The notes beneath the pieces were generated by a model. The model worked only from the letters and a program-made list of their open reading frames with translations. It was not told where the DNA came from and made no database searches. Source: Pascua guehoae (taxonomy: Eukaryota > Basidiomycota > Tremellomycetes > Trichosporonales > Trichosporonaceae). Taken from it: 64,000 nt of DNA. The stretch's first letter is position 1, and every line of letters starts with the position of its first letter. A program made the position numbers and the translations under genes. This document shows positions 34,051 through 45,942 of the stretch, piece after piece. The stretch covers positions 2,044,364 to 2,108,363 of the forward strand of contig BCJX01000006.1 of NCBI GenBank assembly GCA_001600415.1, written 5' to 3'.

Positions 34051-34675
34051 CCCATGGCGCCCCCGTCAAAGTCGAAAGTCAAGAAGTCAAGTCGTGTCTG
34101 CTCCAGCGACACGCCCGGTCCGTCCGCGTCGAGAGTGACAGCGACGAAACCGAGTTTTTTCGGACACCGTGATGGGTTGTCCCAAGTCCAGGCGGCATTG
34201 AATGTCGCCGCTGAGCTCCTGCGTCATCGACAGGCCTAAGCGCCGTCGTGATCGCCCTCAAGGTCTGGCGTCTGTGTTTTTTTTTGCAGACCCTTTGGAG
34301 CTCGAGCACCTTTCGCCCTCTCCCCTTTTACCTTCGTTTAGCTCCATTACTTCCCTCCTTCCCCCCCAGGCCCACCCCTCAAAAAACCCTGCGCTCTGCA
34401 GGTTCGGACTCTGCTCCTGACAATATTCTGGGCTCTGGTGTACTAGTTTTTCTACGTCGAATGCAATAAATGACAAGACGATCATGGTTGCAATTCGAAG
34501 TGGCGCATTTCAGATGCTGAGCCTTGTGCTGGATGCAGTCTTTTGCCACCTCCACCCTAGGACCGGGGTTGACCTCCACCTGCTAGTGGCGTGTGACCAC
34601 TCACCCACCCGATCTTCATGATCTCACTCAGGTTACGTCGTCAGCAAGCCCAATGTCGCCTCTACACCATCAGCC
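34051..34675. other. Intergenic, 3' end of bZIP-like gene
   Basis: About 0.6 kb with T- and CT-rich tracts (34270-34400) and no supported gene. Confidence 0.45.
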
Positions 34676-36975
34676 ATGAGGGACCCCCGCTCCCAACCTG
34701 ACCCCCTCGACGACCCCCACAACCCACCACCGTGGTCGTTGTGGGAAGCATTCAGCGAGACGATTGTCGAACTGGCCTCGGCAGCCATGACCCCGACTCC
34801 CACGGCGCTCGCGCCAGAGCAGAGCCGTATGTATCGTTGCCACCCGCGAGACCACTTTACCTCTGCCTGTGTGGTCTGACTTTTCTGCAGTGCCGCCTCC
34901 TAAGCGCATCACCGAAATCCCAGCCCCCCTGCCTCCCGAGCAGCCACAGCATACGCCGGGCGTACCGTCGCCGTTGGCGTCCACGGCCGCTCGCCACCCA
35001 TACTCGACCGCGTTCCTGATGGGCGCGGCGCTGACCGCGTCGTGTCTGCTCGGCGCCGCCGGGGCGCGCGCAGCATTTGGCCAGCCTGTCCGCTCCCACG
35101 CCGGCAGTACTGTATCCCGCACCATGCGACGCGGGAGCAGCAATGGTTGTACCGCCGGTGGCTCGGGCTCGTCGGCGGTAGTGACGCGCCTCGGAGCCGA
35201 CGTCGAGGCGCGCTTCTCACGCCTCGAGGAGGCCGTCCGCTCCGCACAGGCAGGGCAGGCGCGCATTGCCGAACAGGTCCAGGGTGTGCCCCAGCTCGCG
35301 GCACGCATTGGGAGTCTGCAGATGAAGCTCGATGTTGACGCCAAGCGCCTCGACCGCACGATGCAGGGGTTGGCCGAGCGCAAGTCGAACGACCACGTGT
35401 TGGAGCATGTCCAGAGCGACGTAAGTGGGAGAGTGTGGCTGGTGTCGCGAGCAATGTAGTAGCAATGGGTCGTGCAGGGCAGGGAGTTGTTGGTAGTAGG
35501 GGTGGAGTTTCTCGTAGCCCTAGGGGGCTGACACTGCTCGCAGATCGACAGCCGAGTTCAACAGCTTGGCGTGGAACTCACCGCAGCCGCCGAAAAGGCT
35601 CGCCAGGTGCGGTCGACCGATAGTGGTGGTGGCGGGGCAGAGCTGATGGCGCAGTCGCAAAAGGACATGTCGGCGTCGCTGGCTAGGAAGATGAAGGAGG
35701 ATATGCAGCAGCTGGTGAGCACTGCAGCCCATCTTATAATGCATGCAGCGGGGCGGGGCCGACGAGTGGGGTATACATGAACGTTGGTACTGACCCGACT
35801 CAGCTCAGCCGACTTGACGAGGTCGAGTCGTCACTTGGTGCGGTCAGCGCCGGCCTGAATCGGTTCAAGGGCCACCCCGTTGTAAATGAGTCGGTGGCGC
35901 CAGAAATCGACACCGAGCCCAATCCCACCCCTGCTGCCCCAGACACAGACGCCACAACTGCACATGTGGAAGTCGAACAGAGCACGCAAGCGGCCGTGCA
36001 TCACGACGGTAAATTTCGCATCCGAGCACAATACACTTTGCATCGCTGACGAGCTTCAGATGGCAACCCCGACGTCGATCACGTCAGTGCCACCACACCC
36101 CGGTCGGAAGCCGCCACCGCCAAGGGCGTCGAGTCGACTCCGGCGTCTGTCGATCGCGTCCAGGACCCGTCAATGGACGCTGAAAAGGACTCGGCTCTAC
36201 TCAACGCCACGCAGGGTCAGTTTGCTCTCCCAAGGGACAAGGCCAAGGAGACTGTCAAGGACACGCAAGCGCAAGACCGTGCGGCCGACCCGGTCTCAAG
36301 CTCGACCTCGTCGCCGACCACAGGCGAGTCGGAGCGCACGACGTCGGCCTCAGCCCCCACACCGGAGGCAGACCAGGCACCCACGACCTCTTCCTCGGCT
36401 GGTGATCTGGACGGTGCAGCCTCAACCTCTGCCTCCGCTGCTGAGCTGGACGGTGGTGCAGCCTCAACCTCTGTGCCAAATGTCGAGCCGGAATCGGACA
36501 CAGAGACCATCCGCGCCTCGAGCACCATCAACCACCCGTTCGACACGACAATCAAGTCTGCCCAGCCCGTCAAACGCCTGGGTATCAACGACACGGGCGA
36601 GTGGAAGTTTTCCCTCGAGCCGGACAGGGACGACCCGGCGTCCGGGTCGGGTGTGCGACGCAAGTTTATCCTCCTCACGCGCCATGCGCACAAGAGCTCG
36701 CTCGGGCGCTACATGCCCATCTGGTGAGTGTGAAGTGAGGCTTGTTGTTCTGAACGGGGAAACAAGTGAAGAACCACGAGTTGGAGTGACATGCCAAGAG
36801 TCAGCGTTGACGAAACTCCAGGAGCATGAACATGACGTTTGCGATCGGGCCGTTTGCGACGGCAGTCGTATTCAGCCCAGAGGTCGACATGGTCCTCCTC
36901 GACGGCGCGTGGTGGCGCTGCAGCCGCGAGCGTGAGATCTATACGATCCGCGAGAAGGTGGCCGACGATGCGTGA
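34676..36975 (+). CDS. Unrecognised protein: one membrane segment plus coiled coils
   Basis: I do not recognise this gene. Six to seven exons join through GT-AG introns. The N-terminus is Pro-rich (DPLDDPHNPPPWSLWEAFS). One hydrophobic stretch follows (STAFLMGAALTASCLLGAAG). Then come coiled-coil-like segments: ADVEARFSRLEEAVRSAQAG, KLDVDAKRLDRTMQGLAE, ELTAAAEKARQV and LSRLDEVESSLGAVSAGLN. A long Ser/Thr/Ala/Glu-rich disordered stretch is next. The C-terminal domain is well formed (VKRLGINDTGEWKFSLEP, FAIGPFATAVVFSPEVDMVL, WWRCSREREIYTIREK) and is the best search probe. Architecture (short N-terminus, anchor, coiled coil, disordered linker, compact end) suggests an organelle-membrane tether or scaffold; that is inference. 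The stop is at 36973-36975. Confidence 0.72.
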
Positions 36976-37390
36976 AGCAGGGCGCTCGACGGCGGACCCG
37001 AAGAAAGTCATCGAAGAATTCCTCATTGTACGAAGATTTAGTATGCGTTGGCCATTCTCCACTCTTTTGAATTGAAAGCTGTCTGTCAAATATAACGATC
37101 CGAATGCACTCTGAAGTATCCCTACCAAACATGCACATTGTTGATATCTCATCTCGGCTCCTGCCCGTGCTGCTCCCCCGTTACTCGTCCCGACTCATCG
37201 ATACGAGCCACTGACTCGGGGCCAAATCGGCCACCGCCGTGACGTATCGTGCAGCGGGCCTCCACCGGCTCGGAACCGCGATCTCTTGTTCTTGGCTAAA
37301 TTACGGCCACCTCTTGCTTCATCCAAACGCCATTCAACGCATCTCGAGCTGCCCGCCATCAACTCTCCCAACGCACCCGCTACCAACACC

Positions 37391-39669
37391 ATGCCCCCAC
37401 ACGTCCCGCACCGCCCCCCGCCCAACGTGCACCTGACGCCGGCGCAGCTCGCCAAGCAGGCCGAGCGCAAGGCGGCCAAGCTCGCGCGCAAGGCCGCGCT
37501 CGCGGCCGCCGGCGGCGTCGCCCCGGAAGAGGCGGGCAAGCGGCGTATCCTCACGCGCGAGTGGATCCCCGTCGGTCCCAGCTCGGAGGGAAAGCGCGCC
37601 GCGCGCATCGTGACGTGGAATGTGGGTCGTGAGGACGGGCAGGGTTGGTGCTGACGTTAGATGCTCGCGCAGACGCTTGTCCGTGAGTCTAGTCGGGCGA
37701 TTAACGAGAGGAGCGATGAGACTGTGCCGTGGAGATCATGCGCGCCAGCAGCGCTAGAGCATGTGCGATGGAAGAGAAGACAAACTTGGAGAATATCACC
37801 TCCTCTGTCGTCTCGTGCGCTGCCCAAGAGCTCACGCACCACACCAGTCCCCCAGCCCAACCCCCTAGCCATCGAACTAACACCAACCAGGCCGCGAGCT
37901 CTTCCCGGGCTCCGACTGCCTGCGCTGGGGCGACCGCCGCCCCATGCTCCAAGCCGAGATGGCGCGCCAGGCCGACGTCGACGTCATCTGCCTGCAAGAG
38001 TGCGACCGGCTCGACGACATGCTCGACTCTGTCCCCGACCACGCGGCGCTGAGTGCAAAGGGTCGCGGCAAGCTGCACGGCCTCGTGGTGCTGTACAAAA
38101 AGACGCGCTTTGGCGTGCGTGCCCAGCGCGCCCTGCCGCTCGACGACGAGCTCTTGTCCCCGGCCAAAGGGACGGATGTCGCGCGCCGCGGCGTGTCGAG
38201 GCAGACGAGGAATATGGCGCTGATTGTCGCGCTGGAGGAGAAGGCGCGGGAGGGGAAAGAGGGTAGTGGTCTCTTGGTTATTACTACGCACTTGTGAGTT
38301 GGGCCGGTTTCGGGTGCTTGGCGTGGACGTGGACCTGGTCGCTTGGTCGGCCTGGACCTGGGCTTGGACTTGGACTTGGACTTGGACTTGGACTTGGACT
38401 TGGACTTGGACTTGGACTTGGACTTGGACTTGGACTTGGACTTGGACTTGGACTTGGACTTGACCGTGACGTTGGATGTGGGCTTGGGCAGGAGCTTGGG
38501 CGTCGATTCTGTCTTGGTCCCAATCTACTCTTGTCATGCCTTTGTTCGCTCTGTTGCGTACTCGCAGACTCGTGCTCTGGCACTTTGAGCATGTACTGAT
38601 GGCAGGTTCTGGCACCCAAAATACGAGTACGAACGGGCACGCCAGATCATTGTCCTCCTCCGCGCCGTCAAGAAGCTGCAAGAGGAGGAAGGGTGCGAGG
38701 CATGGCCCGTCGTGTTTGCTGGTGGTAAGTCAAGTCAACCATGACTGCAATCCCACTGTCCCAACTAACACGCAGACCTCAACACAGAACCAGACGAGTT
38801 GACATACCAACTCCTCGCGGCACCAAATGACGCCGTCGACCCCGCGCTCGTCGACTACTTCAACGCCTCGCGCCTCGTGCACCACAACGTGGTCAATGTC
38901 GGCCTGCCGATACCCGATACCGAGCCGTCTTCCGAGGCTGCCTCGGCCGACGGCAGCGGGACGAGCACCCCAGTCGGACACCACTGCACGGCCGACGAGG
39001 ACGAGCTGCCCGACACGCACGAGGCGTCGCTGGCCGGCACGCGCCTGCCGCGCCCCGAAGACGGCATCCTCGAGTATGACGAGATTGTCGCTGCTGCCAA
39101 AGCCCTCCTCCCAGAGCCCGCACGGAGCGCATACGGCACCAAGGAGTGGGGGACCGAGACATTCGAGGCGCGCGGCGGGTTCCCCGAGGGCGTCAAGGCC
39201 GCTGCGGGAGGAGGAGAACCGGGGTACACGTGCTTTACCCCAAAGTTCCATCTGACTCTGGGTGAGTGTGTTTGGAGTCGGGGAGGAGTGTATGGAAGGG
39301 GGGATGTTGGGTTTTCCGAGACAGTTGGAGGGCAGGGGCGGTGTGCGCTGTAAATGAAGCTTAAGCCCTCACTGAGTCAGCCCTGTTCGAGACGCTCAAG
39401 AGCCTCACCAATATCTCTGGCGGTGCAGTCGCGCTCAACGTGCTCCCGGAAAGCTTTGCAAGGTTCTGCTTTGTCTGGAGATCTGCAGTTGCTGCTGGCA
39501 GAGAATCTAACCCCCAGACTACCTCTTCCTCCTGCCATTTGGCACCGCTCGGGCAGAGTTTACCCGCCTAATCAAGCCGCCCCCGACCGCGGAGCTCGGC
39601 AACGGCCTGCCGCTCAAGGGTATCTCTGCAAGCGACCACCTGACTGTTGGCTGTGAGATTGAGTGGTAG
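37391..39669 (+). CDS. Endonuclease/exonuclease/phosphatase family, Ngl2/CCR4-type RNA exonuclease
   Basis: Predicted magnesium-dependent 3' exonuclease; yeast Ngl2 trims 5.8S rRNA. The N-terminus is basic ([20 protein letters not shown]). The fold then starts with [20 protein letters not shown], ending in [14 protein letters not shown]. Catalytic motifs are [11 protein letters not shown] (Glu), [32 protein letters not shown] (Asp/Asn) and [16 protein letters not shown] (Asp-His), so the active site looks complete. Introns include a 190-nt one after LVR and a 312-nt one (38294-38605) holding a hexanucleotide repeat. The last junction is uncertain: family alignment favours joining FHLTL directly to DYLFLLPFG, making a ~257-nt intron. 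The skipped part contains a protein-like stretch ([14 protein letters not shown]) that may be an alternative exon. Confidence 0.87.
38364..38459. repeat. Hexanucleotide microsatellite (TTGGAC)16
   Basis: Sixteen perfect copies of TTGGAC inside an intron of the Ngl2-like gene, without interruption. On the minus strand it encodes open QV dipeptide repeats with no biological support. Confidence 0.97.
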
Positions 39670-39834
39670 ATGCCCACAGGGCTACAGTTAGAAACATGCA
39701 CGTCTGCATCACACAATGTGTAACCAACCATGTGCCAGTCGAGGCGCCTTCTTGGATAGCCACGAGTATCCACTGCTCAGGGGCAAGCAGCCGGAACGGC
39801 GACGGTTATGGCCAACGGGCTCCCCGATCAACAA

Positions 39835-40741
39835 TCATGCTGGCGAGTAGATGCCGACCTTGCTCGTCTGCGCCCCCATCTGCACGAGACTAGCACACAT
39901 TTGGACCGCACACTGGACGGGGTCAAGCACCACCATACCGGGCCGGCACACCCGACGTATCTCGTCCTGCAGCCCAACCATGCCCGCACACCCCAGCACA
40001 ATGACGTCTGCGCGGCGGCGATCTTGGAGCTCACTCTGGGCCACATCGCAGAGACGCCGCACGACGTCGACCCGCGGCTGCGTCTCAAGCTCGAGCACCG
40101 ACAGGCCCGAACTGACTACCCCTGCAGCGTTTTGGGCAGTCAGGTGCAGCGAGGCAATGTCGTGTGTCAGTAGCGGTTCCCAGCGCGGCGACGTCGTGAG
40201 GATGCCCACGCGCGAGCCAAGTGTCGACGCGAAGAGCAGGGGTGATTCGAGAATGGACATGACGGGCGCCGTGGTCAGCTCGCGCAGAGCGTGCGTTAGT
40301 GGGTGGGCCGAGAAGCACGCCACGATAAACTGCGCCGTGTGTCAGCAAACGTTCAGCGCGTGTGTTGTGTCATGCGCAAGCTCGCCGACGCCAACTTGAG
40401 CGATTGGTAGTGCCAACGCTGGCCTCGTACTCACCCCGTCCCAATCGTCCAGGCGCCCCCGGAGCTCGTTCAAACACGCCGCCGCAGAGAGGAGGCTGTC
40501 CGTCACGCCCTCTATTGACGCCGGCGCCGTGTCCTCCGGCGCGGTGAAAAAGTCGAGCTCGAATCCGGTCGTCGTGACCGTATCGATCATCGCAAGCGTG
40601 AATGCCTCAAAAAGTCAGCGACATCCTTGGACCTTGCATCTGGGTGCTTTGGGGGAGCTAGCTGGCGAGGCTCACCCAGGTCGCATTGGGGTTGATCACG
40701 AGAAGACGCCGGCCGGGCTCAGGAGACAGGTTGAACGGCAT
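39835..40741 (-). CDS. Asp/Glu/hydantoin racemase family protein (Dcg1-like)
   Basis: Cofactor-independent racemase fold using two cysteines. The start at 40741 gives PFNLSPEPGRRLLVINPNAT, the family's N-terminal substrate-loop pattern. Two introns are spliced out: after ATW and after DDWDG. Cys 1 lies in FIVACFSAHPLTHAL and Cys 2 in DVIVLGCAGMVGL, so both catalytic residues are present. The family includes bacterial hydantoin racemase and yeast Dcg1, a member of the DAL (allantoin) gene cluster of unknown reaction. The gene is divergent from an NCS1 permease 0.7 kb away. Whether it racemises hydantoins, allantoin or another cyclic ureide is not decided by sequence. Confidence 0.85.
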
Positions 40742-41435
40742 GGGTACTGGAGTGATAGATGACGACGAGCAGGCAGAGGCCAACATTGGTCACCATTAGA
40801 GTCCATGGTCACTGGAGCTGTCAACAGTTCATCCAAAACTCGGCCTTCGGCAATGGGCGGCATGGTTTTCATGAACAGCGAATGACGTACCCGCGGGCCA
40901 TCTTCCTATCTCTGCCTGGGGTGGAGTTGGGAGGCTCGCTTAGCGTGGCCGAGCTGCGCCGATACCGCACCTTGTTGATAAGGAACCCAACTGGCCGGAG
41001 TCGATGCCCCACATGGCCACCATTCGGCATCCATTTGTACCTTTGGCCCAAAGCTTGAGCCACAAGACCAAGTGGCAACGCAACATCCGAGGATATTTCC
41101 CAGAGTCCAGAACGGCGTTCCGATTGCTCTGCGGGACAACCAGCGGGCATTGGGCATTGATAGCCGGTTCAGCCGCCATTCGCTTGCGCTAAACACAACA
41201 ACGGAGCAGGAGAGCAGGCAGTGCTCCAGAACTTGCTCTGGGATTTGCTCTGGGACTTGGTTTGGCTCGATAAGTGCACGAGATGTGGGTGGCGCAGGCA
41301 CTCTGACCTCGTCCATGATACGAGAACAGCCTTGCGCGCGGGCATGACACTGACCAGACCGCATATATTGACCTGCAACTTGAGGTGCAAACCAGATTAT
41401 TCCCACACCGCGTCGATATCCCCCGCAGCCCACCA
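40742..41435. promoter_or_regulatory. Bidirectional promoter with GATA elements
   Basis: About 690 bp between the racemase and NCS1 permease starts. It has GATAAG at 40977-40982 and 41269-41274, GATAGA at 40754 and GATAGC at about 41159. GATAAG sites mediate nitrogen catabolite control of allantoin/uracil-type permeases in fungi. The arrangement fits co-regulation. Confidence 0.55.
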
Positions 41436-43368
41436 TGAGAGCCTGCAAGATGATCAGCAAGCTCGAAGTCGAGCATCCCGAGGGTCTGACGAGCGGGGAA
41501 ATGTTCCTTGCCAACGTCGATCTCCTCCCCGTCACCGAGGACAAGAAGACATGGAACTGGTGGTCGTTTGTGTGAGTAGCTCGCATTCAACTTTGCTGTC
41601 TCTCGTTGTGCTAGCGAACACAACAAGCTGACCAAGCACAGTTCTTTTTGGATCTCAGACTCGTACAACCTGAATACTTTCGTTATCGCATCCACCGCTA
41701 TTAGTAACGGTTTGACATGGTACCAAGCGTTTGCGTGAGTAGAGAGTGCCAAGTGTGATCATGCCGCAGCGCGCCCGACGACCGGGGCGCCTGTGAACGT
41801 CCATGTGGCTAATTTCCAGCTGCGTTATCGTAGGATACACACTCGTCGGCCCTCTGCTGGTGCTCAACGCGCGACCGGGCGCCATGCATGGCATCACGTT
41901 CCCCGCGGTCGGCCGCACGACGTTTGGTATCTGGGGCTCACTGTGGCCTGTGTTCAACCGCGTGTGCATGTCCATCATCTGGTGGGGTGTCCAGGCGTCC
42001 ATGGGTGCCAACTGGTGGGTACATGCAAGACTACATATCTGCTGGCCCTGCTGTATTCTGACCCCGTCTCCAGCGTCTATGTCGTCCTGCGCGCCATCTG
42101 GCCGAGTTTTGTGCGGATCCCAAACAAGCTCCCCGAGAGCACGGGAATCACCTCGGCCTATCTCGTGTCGTTTTTCATCTACTGGCTCCTCAGTATCCCA
42201 GTCACCTACGTGTCGATCCACAAGCTCCGGTGGCTCTTCCTCGCAAAGGCCATTATCGGGCCCATTGTCGGCTTTGCCCTCTTTGGCTGGAGCATTACGC
42301 GTGCTGGCGGCGTGGGGCCCGTGTTTAGCCAAAAGAGCACCCTGTCTGCCACCGAGCGCAACTGGGCAATGCTCACGTCCATCTCGTCGTGCTTTAACAA
42401 CATGTTTACACTCATTACCAACGCGCCCGACTTTGCTTCGCGTGCAAGGACACCCTCGGCGGCTGTATGGCCACAACGTGAGTACAGTATTCGACTGCTC
42501 ACACCTGGCACACAATACTGACGTCTATCCCCTAGTCATTGCCATCCCGGTGGGCTTTACAATCACGTCGTTCCTCGGCATCGTGATCGCGTCCGCGAGT
42601 GCGGTCGAGTTTGGTACGCCAATCTGGGACGTGGTCGAGGTCATGCAGTCCATGCTGGATGTCGACCAGTCGGCGGCGACGCGTGCCGGTCTTGCCTTTA
42701 TCGCCCTGGGGTTCATCTATGTCCAGCTCTTGCTCAACGTGGCTGCCAATTCGATTTCGGCCGGGTGCGACCTCACCGCCTTGCTTCCACGCTTCATCAA
42801 TATCCGGCGCGGCGGGTACATTTGCGTCATTATCGGCTTTGCCATGAACCCGTGGCTGCTCATGAAGAGCTCAAACAACTTTAGCACCTACCTCGGCTCG
42901 TACGGTGTGCTTCTCTCGTGCATCGCCGGCCCCATGATCACAGACTACTGGCTCGTGCGCCGCGGCCACATGCGTCTCCGCGACCTGTACACGACAGACA
43001 AAGGGGGATGGTACCACTACACGGCCGGTGTCAACTGGCGCTCGTATGCAGGCTACCTCGCCGGCCTGGCCATCAATGTTCCCGGATTCCTCGCCGCGTG
43101 CAACCCCTCGATCAAGGTCGGCGCTGCCGCAGAGCACATTTTCACCCTCTCGTGGCTCAGCGGCACGGGCGTGTCGGCCCTCGTCTATTTCCTCTGCTGC
43201 TTCTTCTTCCCTCCTCCAGGCATGAACCGCCACTTTAAAGAGATTGACGAGAGCGACATCCACACCGAGCTCAGCATGCGCATGGCCGCGGCACCAGAAG
43301 ATGCCAGCGTGGATGGAGACAGGAAGGACGACAAGAGCGAGACGCGCGTCACGGTCCTCAACGTTTAG
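41436..43368 (+). CDS. NCS1 nucleobase/allantoin/hydantoin permease (Fur4/Dal4 type)
   Basis: Predicted plasma-membrane symporter with about 12 membrane segments. The start gives MRACKMISKLEVEHPEG; further landmarks are WNWWSFV, FFWISDSYNLNTFVIAST and GITFPAVGRTTFGIWGS. The substrate-site segment VNxNxxSxxxD appears as NVAANSISAGCDLTALLPRF, followed by INIRRGGYICVIIGFAMNPW and PMITDYWLVRRGHMRLRDLY. Five introns are inferred. The C-terminal tail is charged and Lys/Asp-rich. NCS1 members carry uracil, uridine, allantoin, thiamine or hydantoins; the Dcg1-like neighbour favours allantoin or hydantoin (inference). Confidence 0.9.
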
Positions 43369-43627
43369 AGCGGGATGACGACTCTGTAGTATACGTATCT
43401 GGGCACACGGATTAATACATGTACAACAGTCTGCGGCTGCTGCAACAAACGGCATACGTCATACGGTGCTTATCCAGGCTTTTCCGACGTGGGTTTCTCC
43501 AGCATCCCATTCAGTCACCCAGCGGCCTGTGGCTAACCGTCGCCACAGTACCATGCTTTGTTCTCCGGGTGTGAGCATCAGGCCATGTGCGATCGATACC
43601 CACAGTCACATGTGCCTGGGCCGCACC

Positions 43628-44005
43628 CTACGTTGCTCTAGGCATGGGTGGCGAGGGCAAGTTCAGGCCTCGAGGTCGCGTCCAGTGGTGAGCCCCTGGC
43701 GGACAACTACCATCGCCTTCGTCCTCCTCACGTCGTGCCTGACACAGCATTGGCTCCTGGAGCGATTCCCAGAGGACGATCAATACGGCGATGGCGGCCC
43801 CGACGAAGAACAAGGAGATAATGACTTTGTTGGCGCATGCGAGTACCCTTGGATCGAGATGAGCTGGAGGGAGGTAGTCGGGTGTATCTTCGATAAAGAT
43901 TGGAACGGCGGTGGACTCGAGGTTTGCTGCTGGCGCCATTTGGTGCGAGGTTTGGTTGAGCGGGGGCCATTGGGTCACGGTGGTAGACCGCGGCTTTTGA
44001 CCCAT
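43628..44005 (-). CDS. Small hypothetical protein with one membrane segment
   Basis: Single-exon frame of about 125 codons from the Met giving MGQKPRSTTVTQWPP. It reads IFIEDTPDYLPPAHLDPRV, then a strong membrane helix (IISLFFVGAAIAVLIVLW), then a charged stretch (QARREEDEGDG). Composition is protein-like and the segment order is sensible for a small single-pass membrane protein. No family is recognised and upstream coding exons cannot be excluded. Confidence 0.4.
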   Translation of the reverse strand: MGQKPRSTTVTQWPPLNQTSHQMAPAANLESTAVPIFIEDTPDYLPPAHLDPRVLACANKVIISLFFVGAAIAVLIVLWESLQEPMLCQARREEDEGDGSCPPGAHHWTRPRGLNLPSPPMPRAT

Positions 44006-44325
44006 GCAGAACACTCGCAAATAGATACGAGACTCATGGTGAGCCGCGCAGACACCTTTGGATGCAATAGATGTGCACCACTGTAATGGCGACCTCATGT
44101 ATCGGGCTGCACATGTCGGTCATGAGAATGGTGACGCGTGACGCGTGGACGCGTATCACCGCCCACGCATTCCACAGTTCAGTATGGTTACATCTCATGG
44201 TCTCATCTGAATATATTCTCCCGAGGTGGTACAACTGCAGCATGTTAGCACAGGCGTGCCTTCTTTTGCAGTTGTTACCCTACTCACTTGGCGGCGACGC
44301 AACAACGCAACACATTTCGGGGTTG

Positions 44326-45100
44326 TTATTCAACCTTGATGGCACGCTTCTGGCCGGCCTCCTCGACCATCTTGGCCATGGCATCGCCCGTCTCGGTGTG
44401 CAAGGAGCGGAAGCCCTTGACGACCGAGACATAGTTCTTGTCTGGCATCTCCTGCGAGAGCTTTGCGCGTCCCTCAAGCTTGTCAATGTGGATCTCGATG
44501 CCGATAATGGCCTTCTTGAGCAGGTCGGTGTAGTTTTTGGGCGCGTCCTCGACGCGCCACGACGAGCCTGCCCGCGTCTCGTGCTCGATGGACAGTTCGC
44601 CAACCTGCTTGTCGAGGTACTCGCCCGTCGCGGGGTCGTTCCGGTCAAAGTACGCACGCAGGCGTCCGTACACCTGCACCGCGCTGTAGTTCCACGTCGG
44701 GACAACCTTGCCCGTCTCGGGCTTGGTCGCGTAGAAGCGCGGGGGCACGTAGGCGTTGACAGGCGCCATGAAGAGGACGTGCACATTGTCCTCGACCGTG
44801 TTGGTGGCCTTGTCGGCGGTCGCGATAATGGCCTTGGACTACGCGCACTGTTAACATCTGGTCGTTGGCTGCCATGCTTCTCCTACTCACCATCGGGTTG
44901 GCGCGAGCAATATGGCCGCGCAGCGTGCCGAGAGGCGCTCCCTCGCTGGGCTCGTCGAGGACCCAAGGGATGTGGGTCACCTGGATCGTCTCCTGTCCCT
45001 CAAGCTTGATGGCCGTGGTCACGACGCCGAACGGGTGCTCCCGGATAAAGGCGCGCATTGCCGGCGCATCTTCGACGGCGTGGTGAGGCGGGAGATGCAT
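44326..45100 (-). CDS. PaiB-like FMN-binding protein
   Basis: FMN-binding split-barrel protein of the PaiB type; in Bacillus PaiB is a regulator of sporulation and protease genes, and the fungal role is unknown. The start at 45100 gives MHLPPHHAVEDAPAMRAFIR. It continues with EHPFGVVTTA, VTHIPWVLDE and GHIARANPM. One short intron follows, then NVHVLFMAPVNAYVPPRFYA, VVPTWNYSAVQVYGRLRAYF and KAIIGIEIHIDKLEGRAKLS, ending in EEAGQKRAIKVE. The GHxARANP and VPTWNY motifs are diagnostic. Full length for the family (about 230 residues). Confidence 0.88.
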
Positions 45101-45942
45101 GGTGCGTGAGTGTGTGCGTATGTGAAGTGGGGTGGTAGTAGTGGGAGGAGATTGTGAGGAACAGGACAAAGCACGTATGCAAGCTTCTTTATGAATGATT
45201 GTTGCCAAGGCGGGATTCCCTGCAAAAGTCACGGAGAGTCTGTCTAGTCGTCGTCGCCGACTCGACACTCCGATTTCCAAAGCCAAGATCCAAAAGCCTC
45301 CACACTCTGCAGTGGCGTGGTGTGCGATGAAGGTTGCTTCTCGAGACGATGCCTCCACCCCTCGCCATCCCTCGCTTAGACACTTCACTAGTCATCATGC
45401 CCGCTACGCTCGCCAATAATATATCAAGTCCACTCTGCTCACCAATAGACATCTGCCTATTCCAGCCAAGCAGGTCAGCCACAGCGTCGAGCGGCCAAGC
45501 CATCCCGCTCGGCGGCCCCCACCTTGCTCTCTATTTCGTAATCACTTTATCCGCAGAGCTGATTGCTTCTGTTAGCATGGGGCTCCATCTGCATCAATCA
45601 TCAATCTCCCGTGCAGACTCTTGGCGCAGAGCTGGAGCGGCGAGCGGGGCAAGAGTGCCAAGCTGACTGGGATCTGGAACCCCTTGGTTGACCCGGGCTA
45701 GACTTGTGGGAAGCATTTCGTGTACTTTGTGCATCGTCTTCTTGTGTATACGGCACGGGGAACTCCGCTTCGGGATTCCGCGTGATCTGCGTTCTGGCCA
45801 ATGGATCAACAGTTCCATCTTGTAAATCTCCTTGGACTCTTGTGCCTAGCATCGTGTTTGCCCGTGGTTCTGCCTGAAACCGACTACTCGTCGTGCTGAA
45901 ACACGACTTGGCGACGCGCTCGACACGCCCGACGCCAACAAT
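45101..45942. other. Intergenic, no gene recognised
   Basis: About 0.84 kb between two minus-strand genes: the 5' region of the PaiB-like gene and the 3' end of the DUF952 gene. Open frames here are short and unsupported. Confidence 0.45.
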
